The notes beneath the pieces are model-generated. The model ran no database searches. It was not told the DNA's origin and was given only the letters and a program-made list of their open reading frames with translations. From Candidatus Methylomirabilota bacterium (lineage in GTDB: Bacteria > Methylomirabilota > Methylomirabilia > Rokubacteriales > CSP1-6): a DNA stretch of 64,000 nucleotides. Shown piece after piece: positions 49,280 to 56,871 of the stretch (its first letter is position 1; every line of letters starts with the position of its first letter). The position numbers and the translations under genes were made by a program. The DNA lies in contig DASTFB010000083.1 in assembly GCA_035709005.1 (NCBI GenBank), positions 1 to 64,000 on the forward strand. The letters run 5' to 3'.

Positions 49280-50361
49280 GCGGCGTGACGGGACGCGACC
49301 GGGTCGTGGCCGCCTACAAGGGGGCCTACGCCGACCGGGTGCCGGCGTATCCGATCGCCGGGTCGTTCGCCGGCTGCCTCGACGGGCTCAGCATCGAGGA
49401 ATACTGCACCAATCCCACCAAGGCCGTGCGGGCGATGCTGAACTACTACGAGCGGTACGAGCCCGACATCATGATCGCCTTCAACGACCTGGCCAAGGAG
49501 GCCGAAGCGATCGGCTGCCACGTGAAGTACTCCGACTATGTGGTGCCCTCCATCGACCAGCACGTACTGCAGGACGACAAGGGCCGGCTGGCCCGCCTGG
49601 AGATTCCCGACCCGTCGCGGGACGGTCGGCTGCCCGCGTTTCTCGAGCAGTGCGCGGCGCTGTCGGCGGCCCGCCTGCCCAGCGCGCTGGGGGCCGTCCT
49701 GGTGGGGCCGTGGACGATCGCCATGCTGATGCGGAACCCCGAGCTGATGTGCCTGGATACCATCGACGATCCTCCCTTCGTCCACGAGCTCATGCGCTTC
49801 GCCACCGAATACGCCAAGCGGTTCGGCGAGGCGGTGCTCGCGACGAAGATCGGGCTCAGCTACACCGACCCCACGGCATCCTGCTCGCTCGTGGGCCCCG
49901 ACACCTATCGGGAGTTCATCAAGCCCTACCACCAGGAGCTGGTGGAGCACTTCAAGGCCAGGAAGGCCGGCACGACCGTCCACATCTGCGGCACCACCCA
50001 CCAGATCCACGAGGACCTGATGGACGTGGGGTTCGTGGCCATCACCATCGACCTCGACCAGCAGGCCGACCCGGCGCTCAAGGTGGACCAGCTCGACAAG
50101 CTGGTGACCCTGGGGAACCAGCGCAACGTGGTGGCCATCGGCAACGTGGATGTGACGATTTTCGAGCGCGCCACCCGGCAGGAGATCGAGGCCGAGGTCC
50201 GCCGCTGCATCGACACCGTCGGCCGGCGGTCGCGATTCGTCCTGTCCACCTCCTGCGAGCTGCCGCCCCGGGCCAACCCCGACTGTGTCCGCTGGTTCAT
50301 GGACTGCGCTCGGGACTACGGTCGGTACGAGCGGATCTTCGGCGCCGACAGCGCGCGGTGA
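49276..50361 (+). CDS. uroporphyrinogen decarboxylase-fold protein (MtaA/CmuA-type methyltransferase-like)
   Basis: A 361-residue protein of the UROD/MtaA superfamily: KEAEAIGCHVKYSDYVVP, GPWTIAMLM and the metal-site motifs TVHICGTTHQIHEDL (His-x-Cys) and LSTSCELPPRANPDCV (Cys), which match zinc-dependent corrinoid methyltransferases rather than true HemE. The substrate methyl donor is unknown. GTG 49276 overlaps the LLM gene stop; another GTG nine bases on is possible. The enzyme would need a corrinoid protein, which is not nearby. Confidence 0.8.
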   Translation: MSGVTGRDRVVAAYKGAYADRVPAYPIAGSFAGCLDGLSIEEYCTNPTKAVRAMLNYYERYEPDIMIAFNDLAKEAEAIGCHVKYSDYVVPSIDQHVLQDDKGRLARLEIPDPSRDGRLPAFLEQCAALSAARLPSALGAVLVGPWTIAMLMRNPELMCLDTIDDPPFVHELMRFATEYAKRFGEAVLATKIGLSYTDPTASCSLVGPDTYREFIKPYHQELVEHFKARKAGTTVHICGTTHQIHEDLMDVGFVAITIDLDQQADPALKVDQLDKLVTLGNQRNVVAIGNVDVTIFERATRQEIEAEVRRCIDTVGRRSRFVLSTSCELPPRANPDCVRWFMDCARDYGRYERIFGADSAR

Positions 50362-51302
50362 CCTGCGCCCGCGCGCAGGCCGCGGGAGCGAGCGTGCTGG
50401 CGATCCACCCGGGCCCTGTGGGCGATGTCCTGCTGGCCGTTCCCGCCCTCCGAGCCCTGAAGGCCGCGGTCCCGGACCAGCCACTGGTGCTGGCCGCCCA
50501 GCCGGCCGTGGGAAGCCTGTTGGCCGCGCTGGGCGCCGTCGACGACGTGCTGGCCTTCGAGGGCCTCGGGCTGCAATCGCTGTTCGTCGAGGACGACACG
50601 CTGCCCGAGGTCACGGCGGTCCGGCGGGCGAGCCGGATCGTGTGCTGGTTCGGCGCCCGTGATCCCGTCTTCACGCGTCGGCTTCGGGCCCTGGCGCCGA
50701 CGGCGGTCGTGGCTTCCCCGACCGGGGACGGCACGCTCCCGGTCTGGCAGCACGTGCTGGCCAGTCTGCACGCCGGGCTGGAGGTGTCACTCGCTCCCTG
50801 TGATCTCTCCCCGGCGGCGCGCCGGGCCGGGGGCCAGGCCCTGATCGGAGCGGGGTGGCGGCCGGACAGGCGGCTCGTGATCGCTCACCCCGGCGCGGGC
50901 AGCCGCGACAAACGCTGGGCCGCCGACGCGTTCGTCGAGGTGCTGGCCCCGCTGTGCGCGCGCGCAGACGTGAGCGTCGTCCTGCACGAGGGACCGGCTG
51001 ATGCCGACGCGGTCGCCCGGGTCGACACGGGTTTGGCCGGTCAGGCCGGGGTGCTGAGAGGCTTGCCTCTGGTGGACCTGGCCGGCGCCCTGGCTCAGGC
51101 CACCGCCTACGTGGGGAATGACTCCGGGGTCAGCCACCTGGCCGCCACGGTCGGCCGGCCTTCGGTGATCCTGTTCGGGGAGCAGCGCATCGCCTGGCGC
51201 CCGTGGTCGGCGTCCGCCGACGTCGTGCTCGTCGAGGCCGGATCGGCGGCGAAGGCCGATGTCGTCGCCGTAGCGCGCCGGCTGGCGGCGCGGCTCGTCT
51301 GA
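50358..51302 (+). CDS. glycosyltransferase family 9 (heptosyltransferase-like)
   Basis: A 314-residue GT-B glycosyltransferase. The N-terminal SVLAIHPGPVGDVLLAVPALRALKAAVP is the GT9 opening (ADP-heptose:LPS heptosyltransferase), and the C-terminal half holds LVIAHPGAGSRDKRWAADAF and YVGNDSGVSHLAATVGRPSVILFG, the nucleotide-sugar site. The basic-residue pattern is typical. GTG 50358 overlaps the preceding stop. It probably adds a heptose or related sugar to lipopolysaccharide; the acceptor is unknown. Confidence 0.87.
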   Translation: MTCARAQAAGASVLAIHPGPVGDVLLAVPALRALKAAVPDQPLVLAAQPAVGSLLAALGAVDDVLAFEGLGLQSLFVEDDTLPEVTAVRRASRIVCWFGARDPVFTRRLRALAPTAVVASPTGDGTLPVWQHVLASLHAGLEVSLAPCDLSPAARRAGGQALIGAGWRPDRRLVIAHPGAGSRDKRWAADAFVEVLAPLCARADVSVVLHEGPADADAVARVDTGLAGQAGVLRGLPLVDLAGALAQATAYVGNDSGVSHLAATVGRPSVILFGEQRIAWRPWSASADVVLVEAGSAAKADVVAVARRLAARLV

Positions 51303-51310
51303 GATCCGCG

Positions 51311-51487
51311 ATGGGGAAGCGACGCGGCCCCACGGCGCACCTCCTGGCTGGCGTGGCGATCGTCGCCGGCGCCGTCGGCGTCGGTGTGGTCGAGGCGCTG
51401 CGCCTGCCCAGAGGATCCACCTGGCTTGTAATCGCCGTCACCATCGTGTTCGTCGTCGTGGCGAGGTCGCTGCACCGTCGATTTTGA
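51311..51487 (+). CDS. small membrane protein, two predicted segments
   Basis: A 58-residue protein with two hydrophobic stretches (LLAGVAIVAGAVGVGVVEAL and TWLVIAVTIVFVVVARSL) and basic ends (MGKRRG, HRRF). The ATG lies 8 nt after the GT9 stop. No family is recognised. It could be a small inner-membrane protein of the same operon. Confidence 0.55.
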   Translation: MGKRRGPTAHLLAGVAIVAGAVGVGVVEALRLPRGSTWLVIAVTIVFVVVARSLHRRF

Positions 51488-51603
51488 CATCTCGCGCGTC
51501 GTGCGACGACGGCGCGACGGCGAAGTGAGATGAGATCGTGATCACTTTTCATCCACGCATAGTGTGATCGTCGTATTCGATCGTTACGATGCGGTTTCCC
51601 CTC

Positions 51604-51632
51604 TTGACACCATGCAACCCACAGCGTAATTA
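51604..51632 (+). promoter_or_regulatory. promoter-like region before the PrsK-like kinase
   Basis: TTGACA (51604-51609) lies upstream of TAATTA (51627-51632, spacing 17); the latter matches -10 poorly. The whole 187-nt gap (51488-51674) is AT-richer than its surroundings and holds repeated GATCG words (GATCGTGATCAC at 51534-51545, GTGATCGTCG, CGATCGTTACG), which may be regulator sites. Confidence 0.35.
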
Positions 51633-51674
51633 CGTTCGAGAGAAAGTTCTTTAACAGTTCGATAGGGGAGCGCA

Positions 51675-52829
51675 TTGCCGAGGCGCGTGATCGAATCGAT
51701 GAGGGCAGACGAGGGGCGTCCACGGAATGACGCGACCGCCACACTGATGCACCTGCCCGACGGCGTGTTGCTCACGGATGATCGCCAACGCATCTGCTGG
51801 AGCAACACCGCCGTCACGCGCATGACCGGCTGGACGGCGGACGAGCTCAGCGAGATGCCGCTCGGACTGCTGATCACCGGTGAGCAGCTCGAGGCCATCG
51901 CGCGCGCGCGCGGCATCGAGCCCGGGCAGCTACAGCGTTACCACTGCCTGCTGCGAGAGAAGTCGGGGGAGCATCGAGAGGTTTCCGTCTCGGTGGGACG
52001 CGCCGACATCAGCGAGACGCCGGCGACGATGTACGTGCTGCGCGATCTCCGGCGTCAGCGTGTGCTGGAGCGACGGCTGCTCGCCGAGCTCGAGGAGAAC
52101 CAGGCGCTCAAGGGGTTCGCCCGGAAGGCCACCGGCGTCGTCCACGATCTCCGCCACCTGAATCATCTGCTCGGCGTCACCGTGAAGAACCTGCAGCGCC
52201 ACCGTGACGAGCCCGCGTTCGTGGAGGAGGCCTTGCGGTTGCTCGGCACGCTCGGCGGTCGGATGCGGCACGTTCTGGGCGGGCTCGCGGTCGAGCCCGC
52301 GCACCCTGGTCTGCGCCGGCAGCTCACCGACGTCCGGGACCTGGTGCATCATGCCCTCGCGCTGCTGGGCAGCCCGGGTCGCGAGACCCCGAGCGAGGTC
52401 GCGCTCGAGGGATTCGATCAACCACTCCTCAGCGACGTGGACCCCGACGAGATCCTGCGCGTGGTGTTCAACGTCCTGGTGAACGCGCTCGACGCGGTGG
52501 CGCCGGAAGGCCACGTCACGGTACGGGCCGCCGGCGATGCCCCCACCGGCCGGGTGACCCTGGTGGTCGAGGACGACGGGCCCGGACTCGCCGCCACCTA
52601 CTTGCGCAACGACCTGTTCCGCCCCTTCCGTTCGACCAAGCCCGAAGGGCTGGGGCTCGGGCTGTACCAGGCGAAGTCCATCGTCGAGTCTCACGGCGGC
52701 ACGCTGAAGGTGGCGAACCGCGAAGAGGGACCCGGCGCGCGCGTGACGATCGTGCTGCCCGGTGTGGTGGAGCCGGGGCGGCGGACGTGGCTCGCGGCGC
52801 CAGAAAAGGAATCCCATGCAACGGCCTAG
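51675..52829 (+). CDS. PAS-domain sensor histidine kinase, PrsK-like
   Basis: A protein of up to 384 residues with a PAS domain (about 20-125, LPDGVLLTDDRQRICWSN, MTGWTADEL), a H-box-like VVHDLRHLNHLLGVTVKNLQRH that resembles the HDLKN motif of PrsK, the N box VVFNVLVNALDAVAPEGH and the G2 region GLGLGLYQAKSIVESHGG. The HDLRHL/GLYQAK combination is close to the PrsK kinases of PEP-CTERM/exosortase systems. No transmembrane segments are seen, unlike many PrsK. The longest frame starts at TTG 51675; ATG 51699 is an alternative. Its end overlaps the regulator gene by 14 nt. Confidence 0.82.
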   Translation: MPRRVIESMRADEGRPRNDATATLMHLPDGVLLTDDRQRICWSNTAVTRMTGWTADELSEMPLGLLITGEQLEAIARARGIEPGQLQRYHCLLREKSGEHREVSVSVGRADISETPATMYVLRDLRRQRVLERRLLAELEENQALKGFARKATGVVHDLRHLNHLLGVTVKNLQRHRDEPAFVEEALRLLGTLGGRMRHVLGGLAVEPAHPGLRRQLTDVRDLVHHALALLGSPGRETPSEVALEGFDQPLLSDVDPDEILRVVFNVLVNALDAVAPEGHVTVRAAGDAPTGRVTLVVEDDGPGLAATYLRNDLFRPFRSTKPEGLGLGLYQAKSIVESHGGTLKVANREEGPGARVTIVLPGVVEPGRRTWLAAPEKESHATA

Positions 52830-54216
52830 GGTGTTGATTGTCGAAGACGATCCACTGACGAGCCGGCAGCTCACCGTCGCGCTCGGGGACGAGTTCGAGG
52901 TGATGACGGCCGCCGACCGGACCACGGCCGTGACCCTGGTCCGTCGCGAGGAGCCGCACGTCATCCTGCTCGACCTCGGGCTGCCGCCGACACCCGACAG
53001 TCCCGAGGAAGGCTTCCGGTTCCTGGAGGAACTGCGGGGGGAGCCGACCATCCGGCGGGTGATCGTGGGCACCGGCCACGGACAGCGGCATCACGTCCTC
53101 CGCGCGCTGAGCGTCGGCGTGCGGGACGTCCTGACCAAGCCCTTCGACCTGGAAGCGCTCAAGCTGGTGATGCATCGCACCTCCTGGGTGGCCGAGGCCG
53201 AGCACGAGCTGGCCATGGCGCGCCAGGACGCCGACACCCCGGACGAGGAGATGATCGGCACCAGCCCGGCCATCCGCCAGATCTTCAGCTCCATCCGGAA
53301 AGTGTCCACGACCGACGTGCCCGTGCTCCTGGTGGGCGAGAGCGGAACGGGCAAAGAGCTCACCGCCAAGGCCATTCACGAGCGCAGCGCCCGCAAGGAC
53401 GGCCCGTTCATCCCCATCAACTGCGGCGCCATTCCCGAAACCTTGCTGGAGGCCGAGCTGTTCGGCTACGAGAAGGGCGCCTTCACCGGCGCCGTGCACG
53501 CCCGCAAGGGCAAGCTCGAGTACGCGCAGCGTGGCACGTTGTTCCTGGACGAGGTCGGTGAGATGTCGCTGGCCTTGCAGGTGAAACTGTTGCGCTTCCT
53601 GCAGGATCGGACCATCGAGCGGGTCGGCGGCCGCCAGACCATCGAGGTGGACGCGCGGGTCGTCGCCGCCACCAACGTCGATCTGCGGCGGGCCCTGGAA
53701 GCCGGGACCTTCCGCGAGGATCTGTTCTATCGCCTGAGCGTGGTGACGATCGCCTTGCCGCCCTTGCGGGAGCGGGGCGAGGACCCCGTCTTGATCGCGC
53801 AGATCTTCTTCAAGCGCCTCTGCGAGCAGATGCACAAGCGTCTGCGAGGCTTCACCAAGGAGGCCATCCGCGCGATCGAGACCTATCCCTGGCCGGGAAA
53901 TGTCCGCGAGCTTTCCAACAAGATCCGCCGCGCCGTGGCCATGGCGGACGGCGCCTTCATTACCCCCGACGACCTCGATCTGCCCTGGGACGGCACGCAG
54001 GCCTCGCGAACGCTGTCGCTCCGCGAGGCCCGCGACCGGCTGGAGGCCGAGATGATCGCCCAAGCGCTGGCCCGCCACGACGGCAACCTCAGCCGCGTGG
54101 CCGAGGAGCTCAAGATCAGCCGGCCGACGCTCTACGCGCTGCTCCGGAAGCATCGGATCCGGGAGCGGCGCGGCGGCGTCGCCCCGCGCCGGCACGAGGG
54201 CGCGGCCGGCGCCTAG
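52816..54216 (+). CDS. sigma-54-dependent response regulator, PrsR-like (NtrC family)
   Basis: A 466-residue NtrC-type regulator. The receiver has Asp53 in VILLDLGLPPTPDSPEEG, a variant found in PrsR (PEP-CTERM response regulators). The AAA+ domain carries Walker A VGESGTGKE, the sigma-54-contacting GAFTGA loop (EKGAFTGAVHARKGK), GTLFLDEVGEMSLALQVKLLRFLQ and the R-finger region. The C-terminal Fis-type HTH reads RVAEELKISRPTLYALLRKH. It activates sigma-54 promoters after phosphorylation by the adjacent kinase. ATG 52816; the stop overlaps the convergent gene by 4 nt. A TGGCAC-N5-TTGC promoter lies 600 nt downstream. Confidence 0.88.
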   Translation: MQRPRVLIVEDDPLTSRQLTVALGDEFEVMTAADRTTAVTLVRREEPHVILLDLGLPPTPDSPEEGFRFLEELRGEPTIRRVIVGTGHGQRHHVLRALSVGVRDVLTKPFDLEALKLVMHRTSWVAEAEHELAMARQDADTPDEEMIGTSPAIRQIFSSIRKVSTTDVPVLLVGESGTGKELTAKAIHERSARKDGPFIPINCGAIPETLLEAELFGYEKGAFTGAVHARKGKLEYAQRGTLFLDEVGEMSLALQVKLLRFLQDRTIERVGGRQTIEVDARVVAATNVDLRRALEAGTFREDLFYRLSVVTIALPPLRERGEDPVLIAQIFFKRLCEQMHKRLRGFTKEAIRAIETYPWPGNVRELSNKIRRAVAMADGAFITPDDLDLPWDGTQASRTLSLREARDRLEAEMIAQALARHDGNLSRVAEELKISRPTLYALLRKHRIRERRGGVAPRRHEGAAGA

Positions 54217-54716
54217 TCGATCGGGGCAGCCGCCGGCGAATCGGCCGGTGACTTGCCGAATCTCACCAGGGTGTAGCCGAGCGCCGACGTCTGGCCGCGA
54301 CGGACTCGCCGATCACGCCGACGCCGTTCGTACGACGCGTCGCTCGCCTGCTGGCGGCGATCGCCGCGGCGGCGCTCCATCATTACCCCGACCCCTTTGA
54401 CGCTGGCCAGCCGGCCCTGCAGGAATGCGTAGAGGGTCGGCTCTCCGGAGGCGATGATGACCAGGAGCTGGATGCCCGGGAACGACGTGGAGGGCAACGT
54501 GGACAGCAATTGCTGCTGATGGCGATCGCACACACCGTGGGTTTCCCCGGGATCCTCGAACGGCTCGCGCTCGCCGAGATTCCCGGTCCGACCCTCCTCA
54601 CGACACCACGCGCAGTACGCCTTCACGGGCTGACCTGGTTGACGGCCACATCTCTTTATACCGCGAAGCAAACGTAAAATTTCGTAGCGGTCGTGATCCC
54701 GCGGGACCGCCGTCAC
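54213..54716 (-). CDS. uncharacterised Cys-rich protein with DRRxxDRR-type repeats
   Basis: A 167-residue protein with no recognised name. Two Cys pairs (CAWCREEG and the single GVCDRH) may form a zinc site. The middle part (FPGIQLLVIIASGEPTLYAF) is hydrophobic but short, and the C-terminal part is rich in charged repeats (ERRRGDRRQQ, YERRRRDRRVRR). GTG 54716 is preceded by AGGAGG. It lies convergent with the PrsR-like gene. The charged repeat resembles tails seen beside regulators in other genomes, but its function is unknown. Confidence 0.55.
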   Translation of the reverse strand: MTAVPRDHDRYEILRLLRGIKRCGRQPGQPVKAYCAWCREEGRTGNLGEREPFEDPGETHGVCDRHQQQLLSTLPSTSFPGIQLLVIIASGEPTLYAFLQGRLASVKGVGVMMERRRGDRRQQASDASYERRRRDRRVRRGQTSALGYTLVRFGKSPADSPAAAPID

Positions 54717-54814
54717 TTCATCCTCCTGCCGGCAGTTCGTTGGATTTGACAGTTCCGTCGCGGCGCTCGGACTGACCTTTCACGGTTTCAGCAACTTAGC
54801 GAAGCGCGCCGCGC

Positions 54815-54830
54815 TGGCACACCGATTGCC
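54815..54830 (+). promoter_or_regulatory. sigma-54 promoter (TGGCAC-N5-TTGCC)
   Basis: TGGCAC (54815-54820), five bases, then TTGCC (54826-54830) match the consensus TGGCACGNNNNTTGCW, including the GG and GC dinucleotides at the correct 12-nt spacing. Transcription would begin near 54841, just before a small secreted-protein gene. The neighbouring PrsR-like NtrC-type activator is a likely partner. Confidence 0.7.
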
Positions 54831-54853
54831 ACGGCTTCGCCATTCCGGTGGGG

Positions 54854-55003
54854 ATGACGATGAGACGAGCGCTCGGGATAGTCGTGGCGCTGTTCCTGCT
54901 CGCGTGGGGACCGGTCGCCTTCGCGAAGGGATACGCCACGGGGGCCGAATGCTCGCGCGTGATCCTGTGGGACGAGGAACCTCCGCGGAGCACGCCGTCC
55001 TGA
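54854..55003 (+). CDS. tiny secreted protein under a sigma-54 promoter
   Basis: A 49-residue product with a signal peptide: MRRALGIVVALFLLAWGPVAFA, followed by a 26-residue mature part containing one Cys (KGYATGAECSRVILWDEE). An ATG two codons later (54860) has the Shine-Dalgarno GGTGGGG at a better spacing and may be the true start. No homologue is recognised. It follows a sigma-54 promoter by 13 nt, which makes it a likely direct target of the PrsR-like regulator. Its small size explains why automatic callers may miss it. Confidence 0.55.
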   Translation: MTMRRALGIVVALFLLAWGPVAFAKGYATGAECSRVILWDEEPPRSTPS

Positions 55004-55047
55004 GGGACGACCCCTATCCCAGGGGCTGTCGCAGACTTCTACACCAG

Positions 55048-55560
55048 CTAAGGGACTCGCACGAAGCGGACCGCATCCGCCGCAGCCTGACCGTTGCCGT
55101 CGCTGACGCTCACGCTGCCAGTCGTTCCCACCTCGAAGGTGTAGCGACCGTGAAGCTGCCACCGACCGCCTCCGGTCCGCTGATCGAAGGTCCGGGTCGT
55201 GCTGCCTCCGGCGTGGGTGACGGTGACCGGCACGCGTCGCGAGCGCCTCGTGCTCGACGTCCACCACACGTACACGTCATAGGCGCCGCGGGCCGGGATG
55301 CGGGGCGTCCAGCGGTAGGTGTCTCGGAAGAAGCCGCAGCTGGCGAGTGAGCCGCCACCGAATGGGCCCGGGGCCGACGAGGCGCACCAGCGCCCGCTGA
55401 AGGACCGGCCCCCGGTCGTATCCCGAAGACCTGCGGGCGCGTTGTCGATGATGAGCTCCGCGGCGGCGCAGGAGAGCCGGCCACAGCGGGGAAGGGCGGG
55501 TCCGCGTCGGCACGCCGGGAGCGGAAATCAAGAAACACGCCAGAGCTGCGGTGAGCAAAG
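55048..55560 (-). pseudogene. golvesin/xanthan-lyase-C-type domain protein, frameshifted
   Basis: Reading from about 55460 down to the stop at 55048 gives one complete domain of the golvesin C-terminal type: AELIIDNAPAGLRDTTGG, RSFSGRWCASSAPG, DTYRWTPRIPARGAYDVYVWW and ADAVRFVRV. A signal-peptide-like stretch (TTLLTAALACFLISAPG) lies just upstream, at about 55520-55560, but in another frame. No ATG or GTG start is found for the domain in its own frame. The gene is therefore either frameshifted by one indel near 55480-55500 or decayed. The region between 55004 and 55047 holds nothing recognisable. Confidence 0.55.
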
Positions 55561-55678
55561 TCGTGCGCCTGCGCGTGGGCGGTGCCCGGCGTTGCCATTC
55601 CGCCGCGCGCGCTGGCATGACTGTCAGTTTCGGGACAGCGGTCCGGCGAGGTACACTTCCACCCGGAGGATCGGGCTC

Positions 55679-56845
55679 ATGCCAGCCACGCTGCGACTGC
55701 CACGCCCCGACAGGACGCTGGGCCCCTACACCCTCATGGGAACGCCCACGGTGACGCCCCCGAGGGAGCCGCTCACCAGCCGGGTGGCCTTCGCCGCCGT
55801 GCACGTTGTCGCCGACCCGCTCGCGCCCGGCGACCCCACGGAGGACGCCGTCCTCGATTGGGAGGCGACGTTGGCCTATCGCCGCTACCTCTGGTCGCTG
55901 GGGCTGGCGGTCGCCGAGGCGATGGATACGGCGCAGCGGGGCATGGGCCTGCCCTGGGCCGCCGCCCGGGAGCTCATCCGGCGCACGGTGGCCGATGCCC
56001 GGACCACCCCGGGCGCCGTCGTCTTCTCGGGCGCGGGCACCGACGACGTGCCGGCCACGCCGCGCGTCACCACCGCGGACGTGGAGACGGCCTACGAAGA
56101 CTCGTGCGCGTTCATCGAGTCGGTGGGCGGGCGCATCATCCTGATGGCGAGCCGGGCCCTGGCTGCCTGCGCCAAGGGGCCGGACGACTACGTGAAGGTC
56201 TACAGCCGCATCCTGTCCCAGGTGAAGCAACCCGTGATCATCCACTGGCTCGGCGACATGTTCGACCCCGCGCTCGCCGGCTACTGGGGGTCTCACGATC
56301 TCGATCAGGCCGCCACGACGTTGCTCGCCCTGGTCAGCGAGCACGCCAACCGGGTCGACGGGATCAAGGTGTCGCTGCTGGATCAGCGGCGGGAGATCGC
56401 CATGCGTCGCCGGCTCCCCCGCGGCGTGCGGATGTACACGGGAGACGACTTCGACTACCCGACGACCATCGCGGGCGACGAGCAGGGTCACAGCGATGCC
56501 CTGCTGGGGATCTTCGACGTCATCGCCCCCATCGCCGCGGCCGCCCTGCACGCGCTGGATGCCGGACACCGCCGCCGTTTCGACGAGCTGCTGGCGCCCA
56601 CGGTGCCGCTGTCCCGCCACGTGTTCGGCTCGCCGACGCGCTTCTACAAGACCGGCGTGGTGTTCGCCGCCTACCTCAACGGGCACCAGACGCATTTCCG
56701 GATGGTCGGCGGTCTCGAGAGTGCCCGCTCGATCGTCCACCTGAGCCAGCAGTTCATCCTGATGGACCAGGCAGGCCTGCTCCGCGATCCCGACCTGGCC
56801 GCGGCCCGGATGCGTCACGTCCTGGCCCTGGCTGGGATCAGCTGA
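55679..56845 (+). CDS. DUF993 family protein (dihydrodipicolinate-synthase-like)
   Basis: A 388-residue protein of the DUF993 family, a TIM-barrel relative of DapA. Typical segments are AYRRYLWSLGLAVAEAMDTAQRGMGL, VKQPVIIHWLGDMFDPAL and RVDGIKVSLLDQRREI, the last carrying the Lys expected to form a Schiff base. ATG 55679 is preceded by GGAGGA; the open frame extends upstream but into unrelated sequence. A TACACT box (55652-55657) may be its promoter. It lies 26 nt before the hydroxyacid dehydrogenase gene; both may serve a sugar-acid pathway. Confidence 0.85.
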   Translation: MPATLRLPRPDRTLGPYTLMGTPTVTPPREPLTSRVAFAAVHVVADPLAPGDPTEDAVLDWEATLAYRRYLWSLGLAVAEAMDTAQRGMGLPWAAARELIRRTVADARTTPGAVVFSGAGTDDVPATPRVTTADVETAYEDSCAFIESVGGRIILMASRALAACAKGPDDYVKVYSRILSQVKQPVIIHWLGDMFDPALAGYWGSHDLDQAATTLLALVSEHANRVDGIKVSLLDQRREIAMRRRLPRGVRMYTGDDFDYPTTIAGDEQGHSDALLGIFDVIAPIAAAALHALDAGHRRRFDELLAPTVPLSRHVFGSPTRFYKTGVVFAAYLNGHQTHFRMVGGLESARSIVHLSQQFILMDQAGLLRDPDLAAARMRHVLALAGIS

Positions 56846-56871
56846 GCGCGGGCGCCGGCCGGGAGGGCCGC

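Noticed and set aside
55500-55700. A second sigma-54 promoter on the minus strand before the golvesin-type gene
   Set aside because: The best match has the GG and GC dinucleotides 13 rather than 12 nt apart and overlaps coding-like sequence.
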